The notes below the pieces were generated by a model that worked only from the letters and a program-made list of their open reading frames with translations, made no database searches and was not told where the DNA came from. Positions 53,831 to 61,357 of a DNA stretch of 64,000 bases are shown piece after piece (the first letter of the stretch is position 1; the number at the start of each line of letters is the position of its first letter). A program made the position numbers and the translations under genes. The DNA is from an uncultured Bacilli bacterium (GTDB lineage Bacteria; Bacillota_I; Bacilli_A; RF39; UBA660), in assembly GCA_934130165.1 (NCBI GenBank), contig CAKOXO010000003.1:1-64000 (forward strand), read 5' to 3'.

Positions 53831-53852
53831 AAAAAGAGGAACTTCCTCTTTT
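53829..53852. terminator. Bidirectional terminator between convergent genes
   Basis: AAAAGAGGAA-c-TTCCTCTTTT with T runs on both strands; serves the coat-like gene and the KinB-like gene. Confidence 0.8.
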
Positions 53853-55104
53853 AATTTGCATTAATTGGTAATGTTATAGTAACTAATGTATATTTTCCTT
53901 TAACAGAATCATATTCCATCTTTCCTTGATGCATTTTAACAATTTCTTTTGAAAGTGCAACTCCAAGTCCTGTTCCTTTATCTTTGGTAGTATAAAACAT
54001 CTCATCTACCCTAGATAAAGTTTTACTATCCATACCTACTCCATTATCTTTTATTTTTATAACAACTTCACCATTTTTCTTTGAAACATCAACCCGTAAG
54101 TAATTATTATCTTTCTTCTTATCCTTTGCTTCTATACTATTTTTAAAAACGTTCACAAGCACTTGTTTCATTCTGTTATAATCTAGATCTAAATAAATTT
54201 CATCATCAGGTATTTCTAACTCCAATTTTATATTATTTTTCTTGAAAAGTGGTTTTGTTATATCACGTGTATCTTCTAAAAGCATATATAAATCAGCTTC
54301 ATCCTTTTTTATGCTAACCTTAGTATAATCTAGAAAATCATCCATTAAGATTAATGTTCTAGAAATTTCATCTTTAATTATTGGTACATACTTTTCAATT
54401 TTTTGCTTATCATTATAATCAATCATATCTAAATATCCCTTACAAACCGCAATAGGATTCTTGATTTCATGAGTAATTTTAAAAAGTGATGCTCTCAATT
54501 GTTTTTCTTTTTCTAATTCTTTAATCGTACTATTTAAATCTATTATTTCTTCTCCCCTATTTAAGAAATATAGGCATAAATCTGCTATAAAAGCAAATAG
54601 AACCATCATAGAAAATATAGATACAAAATTAATTACAATATTGCTATTAGGGCTAAAAATTAAAAACATTTCAAAAGACATAATAAACGCTTTTATAATT
54701 GAAAAACTAGATATTATATAAACTGGTTCTACCTTTCTTTTATAGTTATAAAAAGAATAAACTAAAAAGTATAAAGTATACTCTATTGTTAGTAATACTA
54801 CACTCATTCCTATCGTATTATGATAATAGATTATTAATAATATTGATATTAATATAGCTGTTATATTTCTACGTTTTAGATAAGCTATTAAAAGTGGAAT
54901 ACTAAAAAGAATCATAGGATATATTGGAAATATTACATATCCATGTCTAAATAATAAATAAAGTGATGAAAATAGTGCTATATCTAAAATAATTATTCTA
55001 GTTTTATTATCTGTATACTTAGTATAAGCTGTTATAATTAGGTAAATTGCTATTGGAAATAGTAAATATACACAATTTAAAATTACTCCTTCAAAAATAT
55101 TCAT
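53851..55104 (-). CDS. Sensor histidine kinase, KinB-like
   Basis: It has about six N-terminal membrane helices (residues 1-185), the usual 5TM-type sensor, then HATPase_c: H-box FKITHEIKNPIAVCKGYLDM (His near 213), N-box NVFKNSIEA, G1 KDNGVGMD, F/G2 DKGTGLGVALSKEI. The kinase half is near KinB of B. subtilis, which feeds the sporulation phosphorelay. No response regulator gene is adjacent, as for Kin sensors. Two Spo0A-type boxes lie just upstream. Ribosome site AGAGGTATG. Confidence 0.85.
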   Translation of the reverse strand: MNIFEGVILNCVYLLFPIAIYLIITAYTKYTDNKTRIIILDIALFSSLYLLFRHGYVIFPIYPMILFSIPLLIAYLKRRNITAILISILLIIYYHNTIGMSVVLLTIEYTLYFLVYSFYNYKRKVEPVYIISSFSIIKAFIMSFEMFLIFSPNSNIVINFVSIFSMMVLFAFIADLCLYFLNRGEEIIDLNSTIKELEKEKQLRASLFKITHEIKNPIAVCKGYLDMIDYNDKQKIEKYVPIIKDEISRTLILMDDFLDYTKVSIKKDEADLYMLLEDTRDITKPLFKKNNIKLELEIPDDEIYLDLDYNRMKQVLVNVFKNSIEAKDKKKDNNYLRVDVSKKNGEVVIKIKDNGVGMDSKTLSRVDEMFYTTKDKGTGLGVALSKEIVKMHQGKMEYDSVKGKYTLVTITLPINAN

Positions 55105-55129
55105 TTCACATACCTCTTTTCTTAATTAA

Positions 55130-55165
55130 ATTATACAAGAAAGTATTTGTCGAATTTTGTCGAAA
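55130..55165 (-). promoter_or_regulatory. Tandem Spo0A boxes (0A boxes) and -10 of the KinB-like gene
   Basis: TTTGTCGAAT (55146-55155) and TTTGTCGAAA (55156-55165), read on the plus strand, abut head to tail, each containing the 0A core TGTCGAA. A TATAAT (55130-55135 minus strand) lies ten bases downstream, with no good -35 at 17 bp; the boxes take its place, as in Spo0A-activated promoters. It implies that Spo0A~P controls the kinase gene. Confidence 0.7.
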
Positions 55166-55170
55166 TATGA

Positions 55171-55196
55171 AAAAAAATGACTATTATTGTCATTTT
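55171..55196 (-). terminator. Terminator after the EIIB-like gene
   Basis: AAAATGAC-aataata-GTCATTTT and a T run on the minus strand, directly before the 0A boxes. Confidence 0.75.
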
Positions 55197-55507
55197 AAAT
55201 CGTCAATATACTTTTTTAATTGTTTTGATTCGGGACCTAAAATTATTTTTAATTGATTATCTATTTCAACAATACCTTTAGCTCCCAATTTTTGGATTGC
55301 ATCTTTATTAGCTTTAGTTACATCTTTTAAGGTAACCTTAAATCTGGATAACATTATTTCAGTATCAACTATATTTTCTTTACCACCTAATGCATCTACT
55401 AATTTATTAAAGTCTAGGTTAGCATCTTTTTTATTTGCTTTTAAGATTGCTAGTAAAATTACCAATAAGACTAATCCTATTATTATATATTGAACATATT
55501 GCATCAT
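55190..55507 (-). CDS. Membrane-anchored PTS EIIB-like domain without catalytic Cys
   Basis: One N-terminal membrane helix (about 5-23) is followed by a PTS glucose-type EIIB fold (LVDALGGKENIVDTEIMLSR, then KDAIQKLGAKGIVEI-like and ILGPESKQLKKYI). The phosphorylated Cys, normally in the D-A-C-x-T-R-L-R position, is replaced (TEIMLSR), so it cannot relay phosphate. It may be a sugar- or EII-sensing relic. No other PTS gene is nearby. Ribosome site GGTGATAAT. Confidence 0.8.
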   Translation of the reverse strand: MMQYVQYIIIGLVLLVILLAILKANKKDANLDFNKLVDALGGKENIVDTEIMLSRFKVTLKDVTKANKDAIQKLGAKGIVEIDNQLKIILGPESKQLKKYIDDLK

Positions 55508-55596
55508 ATTATCACCAAAATAATTATATCTTATTTAAATGGAAAAGAAAAGTAAAATTTGGTAATTTACATCTACAATATATTACATATTTAATC

Positions 55597-55624
55597 ACCT
55601 ATAATTTTTATAATACATATTAAT
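55597..55624 (+). promoter_or_regulatory. Weak SigE/SigK-like element before the CotY/Z pair
   Basis: ACC (55597-55599), 16 bases, CATATTAAT (55616-55624): the CATA core and spacing fit, the last TA does not. It is the best match in the 206-base gap, about 90 bases before the ATG. Confidence 0.3.
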
Positions 55625-55713
55625 CAAAAAACATATAGTTAAAATAGGTATAAGCTATGCACTAATTTTTAATAAAGGAATATCTTATATTAGAAATGAT
55701 AAGGAGGAATATT

Positions 55714-56106
55714 ATGGAAAATAATGAAAAATGTTGCCTTGCCAAGATATTAAAAGTAATAGATATTTTACAAAAAGAGTGCTCTCCAGAATGCTATCCT
55801 GAGGGGTGTGATAAACCTTTTTTAGGAAATACTGAAGGTTTCAATTATAATACTAGACCTATAACACTATATAGTAAAAATGGTAACTTATTTACTGCTA
55901 GTTACTATGTAAATAACGTTTTAACAACATCAAGTGTTTTTAGAGTTGAAGATGTAAATAAATGTTGCTGTAAACTTAGAATATTAAGTACAACTGTTGA
56001 ACAAGGTGTAACTACATATAATTCTACCAACGAATTTATAACAGTTGATTTAAATTGTTTCTGTATTTTAAGCTGTTTAGATGATATTTATTTAGAAAAT
56101 TTATAG
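55714..56106 (+). CDS. Spore coat protein of the CotY/CotZ/ExsY family
   Basis: This 130-residue Cys-rich protein follows the family order: N-terminal CCLAKILKVIDILQKEC, CYPEGCDKPFLG, TRPITLYSKNGNLFTASYY, VFRVEDVNKCCCKLRILS and ITVDLNCFCILSCLDDIYL. CotY/CotZ/ExsY self-assemble into disulfide-linked outer coat or exosporium sheets. I start at the ATG 55714 behind AGGAGG; the listed frame opens six codons earlier. It shares its layout with the next gene, a tandem pair as in Bacillus. Confidence 0.8.
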   Translation: MENNEKCCLAKILKVIDILQKECSPECYPEGCDKPFLGNTEGFNYNTRPITLYSKNGNLFTASYYVNNVLTTSSVFRVEDVNKCCCKLRILSTTVEQGVTTYNSTNEFITVDLNCFCILSCLDDIYLENL

Positions 56107-56121
56107 AAAGGAGATATAAGT

Positions 56122-56490
56122 ATGTGTGAAGATAGAAGAGATAATGACTGTGGTTGCATCAGTCAAATTATAAAGAAAATAATTAGATTACAAAAAAACA
56201 GTTTCAAAGCATGTTCTCAAGAAGGTTGTGATAAACCATTTTTAGGACCAGATGATATTACATGCTTTAACACTAGACCAGTTTCACTATATAACTGTTC
56301 TACAGGAGCATTATGGTCAGTTGATAATAATACAATATTCAGATTAGAGTCATTAGATGATTGTTGTTGTACTTGTAGAATATTAAATCTAAATGATGGT
56401 GTATATACCTCTACTAATAGATTTTTTACAATTGATATAAATTGTGTCAGTGCTATAAAATGTTTCAATGATACATACATTTCTATTTAA
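56122..56490 (+). CDS. Spore coat protein of the CotY/CotZ/ExsY family
   Basis: This 122-residue protein has CGCISQIIKKIIRLQKN, CSQEGCDKPFLGPDD, TRPVSLYNCSTGALWSV, IFRLESLDDCCCTCRILNLN and FFTIDINCVSAIKCF, matching its neighbour and CotY/CotZ/ExsY family members. AAGGAG precedes the ATG 15 bases after the first gene's stop, so the two form an operon with a terminator at 56496. Confidence 0.8.
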   Translation: MCEDRRDNDCGCISQIIKKIIRLQKNSFKACSQEGCDKPFLGPDDITCFNTRPVSLYNCSTGALWSVDNNTIFRLESLDDCCCTCRILNLNDGVYTSTNRFFTIDINCVSAIKCFNDTYISI

Positions 56491-56495
56491 TAAAT

Positions 56496-56519
56496 AAAAA
56501 TCCTTAAATAGGATTTTTT
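56496..56519. terminator. Bidirectional terminator after the CotY/Z pair
   Basis: AAAAATCCT-taaat-AGGATTTTT; usable on both strands, for the CotY/Z pair and for the convergent gene at 56504. Confidence 0.75.
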
Positions 56520-56830
56520 CTTTTGATTGAAACTATATCTTCTATTCTTATCTTGTCATTATCCATAGTTAATAGATAGCCATTAGTTCTTGTTATAATA
56601 GAAGTATCATAAGTTTTTGTATTAGTTTCTATAATAACTTGTTTATTAAAAGAATAACCATCTTCTAAAAAAATTTCATCTATAATATCTTCTATATCAC
56701 TTTCATTGGTCATAGAATTTCTAGAGAAGTTATTATTATTATTTTTCACATAATAAGTTTTTTCATTATTATTTATTTTTTTATCAATATTATTTTGATA
56801 AATCTTTGGTAATTTTTTGATATAAATCAC
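56504..56830 (-). CDS. Unknown 108-residue protein next to the coat genes
   Basis: The first half is Asn/Lys-rich and likely disordered; the second (IEDIIDEIFLEDGYSFNKQV, then TYDTSIITRTNGYLLTMDND and IRIEDIVSIKRK) looks like a small beta-barrel, of the kind seen in some spore morphogenetic proteins. No family recognised. Its promoter region holds CATAAAATA, a possible SigE/SigK -10 without a good -35. Divergent from rodA, convergent with the coat pair. Confidence 0.65.
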   Translation of the reverse strand: MIYIKKLPKIYQNNIDKKINNNEKTYYVKNNNNNFSRNSMTNESDIEDIIDEIFLEDGYSFNKQVIIETNTKTYDTSIITRTNGYLLTMDNDKIRIEDIVSIKRKNPI

Positions 56831-56910
56831 ATCCTTTTATATATTTTATGATTATTTTATATAAAACTTGCAGTTTTTTGGTATAATAACTATTAGTGAG
56901 GAGAGATACT

Positions 56911-58044
56911 ATGATGTATAAGAATAAAAAAATTAATTTATCTATTGTATTACCAATATTTATATTAGCAATTGTTAGTATTATTACAATTTACAGTGCA
57001 TCAACATATATTTCTAAAGAAATGGGAAATTTAGCATTAAAACAATCTATTTGGTATTTAGTAGGAATTATTTTAGTATTTATATTAATAAAATTAAAAA
57101 ATGAATATTTATATTCACATACTTGGATCTTATATATTTTTGGAAATATCCTACTTCTTTCATTACTTTTATTTGCTCCTGAAATAAATAGTAGTAAATG
57201 TTGGTTTGTAATTCCTGGTATAGGTAGTTTTCAACCTAGTGAATTCATGAAAATTTTCTTAATGCTTACACTGGCTACTATGATTCATAATTTTAGAGCA
57301 ACCTATGATGAGGCTACTATCAATGAAGAAATTATATTTATACTAAAAACCTTGCTAGTAGTATTAATACCTTCTGTTCTCACCTTTTTACAACCTGATA
57401 CAGGAAGTGTAATTATATATTTAGTAATTTATATTAGTATGATGTTTGCATCAGGTATACGATTAAGATTTTTTATAATTGCTTTTGCTATCATTTTTGT
57501 TATGTTATCAACTATTTTAGGAATTTACTTTTTCAAGGAAAAACTTTTTATAAAACTATTTGGAACTAATTTATTTTATAGACTAGATAGAATATTTTCA
57601 TGGTCAAATGGAAGTGGTTTACAATTAGAAAATGCCAAAGCTGCTATTGGCTCAGCTGGATTATTTGGTCATGGTTTTAATAAAACCCCTATTTATTTTC
57701 CAGAATCAGGTACTGATTTTATATTTGCAGTTTTTGCATCAAATTTTGGATTAATCGGTGTACTTTTACTTATGTCATTAATAGCTTATTTTGATGTAAG
57801 TATTATTAAATTGGCTCAAAAGAAAATAAATGATACTGATAGATATATTTTAGTAGGAATTGTTGCTATGTTATTATTTCAGCAAATTCAAAATATAGGT
57901 ATGACTGTTGGATTACTTCCAATAACAGGTATTACCCTACCATTTATTAGTTATGGTGGTAGTAGTCTACTGTCATACATGATAATTGTAGGAATACTAA
58001 TTAATATATCTTTTGAGAAACCTAGAAAATATAGATATAAATAA
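56911..58044 (+). CDS. rodA: RodA-type SEDS peptidoglycan glycosyltransferase
   Basis: This 377-residue protein has about ten membrane helices and SEDS motifs: IGSFQPSEFMKIFLMLTLAT, LTFLQPDTGSVIIYLVI, FPESGTDFIFAVFASNFGLI and PITGITLPFISYGGSS. It polymerises lipid II in elongation with a partner PBP. A shorter periplasmic loop than the protein at 29629-30786 and no division context make it the RodA candidate. The start is ATG 56911, behind GAGGAGAG; an extended -10 (TGGTATAAT) lies upstream. In a spore former it might also be SpoVE. Confidence 0.85.
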   Translation: MMYKNKKINLSIVLPIFILAIVSIITIYSASTYISKEMGNLALKQSIWYLVGIILVFILIKLKNEYLYSHTWILYIFGNILLLSLLLFAPEINSSKCWFVIPGIGSFQPSEFMKIFLMLTLATMIHNFRATYDEATINEEIIFILKTLLVVLIPSVLTFLQPDTGSVIIYLVIYISMMFASGIRLRFFIIAFAIIFVMLSTILGIYFFKEKLFIKLFGTNLFYRLDRIFSWSNGSGLQLENAKAAIGSAGLFGHGFNKTPIYFPESGTDFIFAVFASNFGLIGVLLLMSLIAYFDVSIIKLAQKKINDTDRYILVGIVAMLLFQQIQNIGMTVGLLPITGITLPFISYGGSSLLSYMIIVGILINISFEKPRKYRYK

Positions 58045-58068
58045 AAAGTGATTTTAAAATCACTTTTT
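58043..58068. terminator. Bidirectional terminator after rodA
   Basis: A perfect AAAAAGTGATTTT / AAAATCACTTTTT stem; serves rodA and the convergent prsW. Confidence 0.8.
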
Positions 58069-58771
58069 ATATTTCTGCATCCATATTAGACATTATGGTT
58101 GCTTTTTTATTAGCTTGAAAAAATAAAATAATTACAAATACTAAGAAGATAGGTAATAAAATTAGATTGTTTGATAATAAACAGTAATCATATATTCCAT
58201 GTAAAATACTTGGTATTAAAATACTAAATATCATATATTTAAATTTTAATTTATTACGTTTATTTACATCTGCCAATTTAGCAAATGAAAGATAATAGCC
58301 CATAAATATTCCCATACTAACATGGGCTGGTATTGCCAAGAAAAATCTTATAAGTGCCACCCTAATACCACCATCATAGATATATAAAATATTTTCAATA
58401 GAGGCAAATCCCAATCCTATAAAAACAGAATATACAATCATATCATATAATTCATCATATTCTCTATCATGATATGAAAAAATATATAGTAAAATCCATT
58501 TACAGAATTCTTCAACTACTCCAATTAAAAAGAATGAATATAAAAATAATTTAAATCCATCATACTTACTTGAATCGCCACTAAAATATGGTATAAAATA
58601 CTCAAATAAAATACTGATAATTACTGTAAGAACTGCTGCTAAGATTCCACCAACAAATACCTTAAATAAAGTTTTCTTAGGTTCTTTATCCTTATCCTTA
58701 TTATATATGTACATACCTAATAAAACAACTGGTAAGATAGCTAAGATAAGTAAAATTATATTATAAGCCAT
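58067..58771 (-). CDS. prsW: PrsW-type intramembrane metalloprotease
   Basis: This 234-residue protein has about seven membrane helices with the family motifs GVVEEFCKWILLYIF (EE-x2-K), LGFASIENILYIYDGG (E-N), PAHVSMGIFMGYYLS (H) and PSILHGIYDY (H). In Bacillus PrsW cuts an anti-sigma factor (RsiW), and the gene lies by germination genes. Its target here is unknown. It follows the MFS gene by 12 bases behind AGAGGAG. Confidence 0.9.
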   Translation of the reverse strand: MAYNIILLILAILPVVLLGMYIYNKDKDKEPKKTLFKVFVGGILAAVLTVIISILFEYFIPYFSGDSSKYDGFKLFLYSFFLIGVVEEFCKWILLYIFSYHDREYDELYDMIVYSVFIGLGFASIENILYIYDGGIRVALIRFFLAIPAHVSMGIFMGYYLSFAKLADVNKRNKLKFKYMIFSILIPSILHGIYDYCLLSNNLILLPIFLVFVIILFFQANKKATIMSNMDAEI

Positions 58772-58783
58772 ATTCCCACTCCT

Positions 58784-59968
58784 CTATTTTAATAACTTAT
58801 AAAAGTTTATAATTAATGGTATATACATAAATACAATAATAGTAAATAATCCATATATGTATACCATTTCAAACTTTAATAAAATTAGTGTTGCAATCAT
58901 ACTTAATAAAAATGTAGTAAGTTTTCTAAAAAATTGAAAATATATAATAGTTTGTTCTCTTTCATCTACTTTAGTATTTTTCATTAATAACTCAGTTAAA
59001 AGATTTTCTATAGGATCTCTTAACCAAAGAAAGATTATAAATCCTATTGCCATTATTAATGCAGCTATAATTCCATTTCTTATAAAATTACCTATAACAA
59101 ATAATACATATGATACTAATAATAGAAATTCCATTAATATTATAATTTTATTTTTTAAAACATTATATATCTTCATAAATGTTAAATTAGAAATTAATCT
59201 TACTAAGCGTGAAGCGAAAACAATGAACGATAAAATTATTGCAGTTTTTTCTATATTAATAACTTCATTTAATCTATATTGCATAAATAGTTTAGCATTA
59301 TTCTGACCTATTACTATAATACCATACAACAGGCCATATATTAAAATTATATACACTACTAATTTAGAAATTTTTACACTTGTTTTCGTATTAGGTTCCT
59401 CTTTTATATCTGCCTCAACTATAAACATAGATAGTATTAAGTTTATGGTACATATAAATACACAAATAAACATTGGTAGATATGGATTAATATTAAACAA
59501 GAAACCTGAGATTAGCGAAATAATCATTGTTATTAATGAGTATATTGTTGTACCTTTGTTCTTAATTTCTAAATATTTTTCTTCCTTCTTTAAATATTTT
59601 AAATTTTTTATTAATATAACACTGTCAATTGCTTTAAAGACAAATGCAAATTCATATAATATTTGACCTAGTAACAAAAGAAAATATGATTTTGAAAAAG
59701 TTAATAATAATGATGATAATAAAAGTAATAAATTTGCTAAACGCACAGATGTAATATTACCTATCTTATTAATTATCTTACTAGCAAAAAAATATAATAC
59801 AATAGATAGTATTGTACTAATTGTTGTTAGTGAATTTATTTGAAACGCACTTAAGTTTTTTACTGTTGACAGAAAAAGAGTATTAATTGCAATCCAAAAC
59901 ACCAAATCTGATGATAATCCATAATATATTGGATATATTTTATTGCTTTTTTCTACTCTTTCTATCAT
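58784..59968 (-). CDS. MFS-type transporter
   Basis: This protein has twelve predicted membrane helices in about 394 residues with an MFS layout (FASKIINKIGNITSVRLANL as loop 2-3). No substrate clue. The ATG at 59966-59968 lies six bases behind GGAG; the frame begins four codons earlier. It heads a unit with prsW. Confidence 0.8.
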   Translation of the reverse strand: MIERVEKSNKIYPIYYGLSSDLVFWIAINTLFLSTVKNLSAFQINSLTTISTILSIVLYFFASKIINKIGNITSVRLANLLLLLSSLLLTFSKSYFLLLLGQILYEFAFVFKAIDSVILIKNLKYLKKEEKYLEIKNKGTTIYSLITMIISLISGFLFNINPYLPMFICVFICTINLILSMFIVEADIKEEPNTKTSVKISKLVVYIILIYGLLYGIIVIGQNNAKLFMQYRLNEVINIEKTAIILSFIVFASRLVRLISNLTFMKIYNVLKNKIIILMEFLLLVSYVLFVIGNFIRNGIIAALIMAIGFIIFLWLRDPIENLLTELLMKNTKVDEREQTIIYFQFFRKLTTFLLSMIATLILLKFEMVYIYGLFTIIVFMYIPLIINFYKLLK

Positions 59969-59989
59969 ACACTTCTCCATTTATAACAA

Positions 59990-60412
59990 TTATTTTGATT
60001 TATTATTACTATTTGATTTTGTTACATTATCAATTAGATCTTTAGGTGCCTCCATACGCTTTAATATGTCCTTTTCCACATCTTGTGGAGTACTATTATC
60101 ATTTAATATCTCAGTAAATTCTGTTGAATTAATGCCAAGCTCCTGTTCCAACCAATCTGACACTGCAGGATTATCTGGTGGAAGTCCAACCTCTTTAATT
60201 TGAGCAGCAGTTGATGCCAAAGTGGAAACTTGTTCTTTTACTGCCTCTTCTGGATTCTCTAGCACATTAGAAAGTACTTGTTCTTGTTCTTTTATATCTA
60301 AATCATTAGGCCTAACTGCATTAATTTCCTTTGCTTGTTCTATTAATTCAAGTGTAGTTGCAGCTTGTTCAACTGTCTCTTCTTTTATTTCATCAAATTT
60401 CTTTATTTCCAT
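59990..60412 (-). CDS. Acidic soluble protein, unknown
   Basis: This 140-residue protein is Glu-rich and mostly helical (KFDEIKEETVEQAATTLELI; SNVLENPEEAVKEQVSTLAS), with no membrane segment and no recognised domain. The start ATG (60410-60412) lies behind AAGGGGATG. It is 21 bases upstream of the MFS gene and may be in the same unit. Confidence 0.7.
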   Translation of the reverse strand: MEIKKFDEIKEETVEQAATTLELIEQAKEINAVRPNDLDIKEQEQVLSNVLENPEEAVKEQVSTLASTAAQIKEVGLPPDNPAVSDWLEQELGINSTEFTEILNDNSTPQDVEKDILKRMEAPKDLIDNVTKSNSNNKSK

Positions 60413-60507
60413 ACATTCATCCCCTTGCACTAGTTATTATATAGTATTATTTATAAGTTGTTACATTAATCAATAAAACATTTAATTTTTTTACACAATT
60501 TTACACA

Positions 60508-61284
60508 CTACTCTTCTAAAGATGAATCATTCATATCATCTTCAGTCACACTATCTTTAGCATCATCAGAAATATTTGACTCTTGTTTTTTATATTTACC
60601 AATAGTTAATGTTACTGTATCACCACTATTTAACTTTTTATTACTTTTAGGATATTGTTCAATAACGATATCATTTTTATTTTCATCAGTAACTTCTTTT
60701 TCTATAATTTTATATGTAATATTATTATGTTTTAATGTATTTATTGCTAAATCTTTTTTCATATCAATAAAATTATCAAGACGATATACATATTTACCAA
60801 CGGTTACCTTAATCGTTGTATTTTTTGATACTTTATTTCCTATTTTTTTATTTTGGTTAATTACTATATTATCTTTTGCTTCATCATTTACCTCTTTATC
60901 AATCTTGGCTATTTTTAAATTCTTTTTAGCAAGTATAACTCTAGCATCTTCATATGTTAAGTTATATAAATTAGGAACTTCTATATTTTTTTCCTCATCA
61001 TATATATGATAACCAAGTATAGCAGAAATACCCACTAATAAAGCTATAAAAATTACTAATATAAATATTAAAAAGCCATGATTATTACTTTTTTTTCTAT
61101 TTCTATTATTAGATTTTACCTTCTGTTTTACTTTCTTAACTTTTGTTTTAGTTTTTATTTTTGTTTTTGGTTTATTCTCTTTTTTTCTTGTTCTACTATT
61201 AACTTCTTCTATAAAATTATTACCACATTTTTTACAAAATAAGGCATCTTCATCATTAATAGTTCCACAATATTTACATTTCAT
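60508..61284 (-). CDS. Zinc-ribbon / membrane helix / two-PASTA protein
   Basis: It begins with a four-Cys ribbon MKCKYCGTINDEDALFCKKC, then a very basic linker (K-T-K-V-K repeats), one membrane helix (FLIFILVIFIALLVGISAIL) and an outer part with two PASTA domains (VPNLYNLTYEDARVILAKKN; KKDLAINTLKHNNITYKIIE), ending in an acidic tail. PASTA domains bind muropeptides or lipid II in PBP and PknB-type kinases; here the kinase domain is replaced by a ribbon. Start ATG 61284 behind GGGTGAT. It is not a complete kinase. Confidence 0.85.
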   Translation of the reverse strand: MKCKYCGTINDEDALFCKKCGNNFIEEVNSRTRKKENKPKTKIKTKTKVKKVKQKVKSNNRNRKKSNNHGFLIFILVIFIALLVGISAILGYHIYDEEKNIEVPNLYNLTYEDARVILAKKNLKIAKIDKEVNDEAKDNIVINQNKKIGNKVSKNTTIKVTVGKYVYRLDNFIDMKKDLAINTLKHNNITYKIIEKEVTDENKNDIVIEQYPKSNKKLNSGDTVTLTIGKYKKQESNISDDAKDSVTEDDMNDSSLEE

Positions 61285-61330
61285 TTTGATCACCCTTAAT
61301 AAAATTATACAACTAATACTTAAAATAAGC

Positions 61331-61352
61331 AAAAAGGAATCCTAACGATTCC
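61331..61352 (-). terminator. Terminator after the M18 peptidase gene
   Basis: GGAATC-gttag-GATTCC followed by TTTTT on the minus strand. Confidence 0.75.
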
Positions 61353-61357
61353 ATCTA

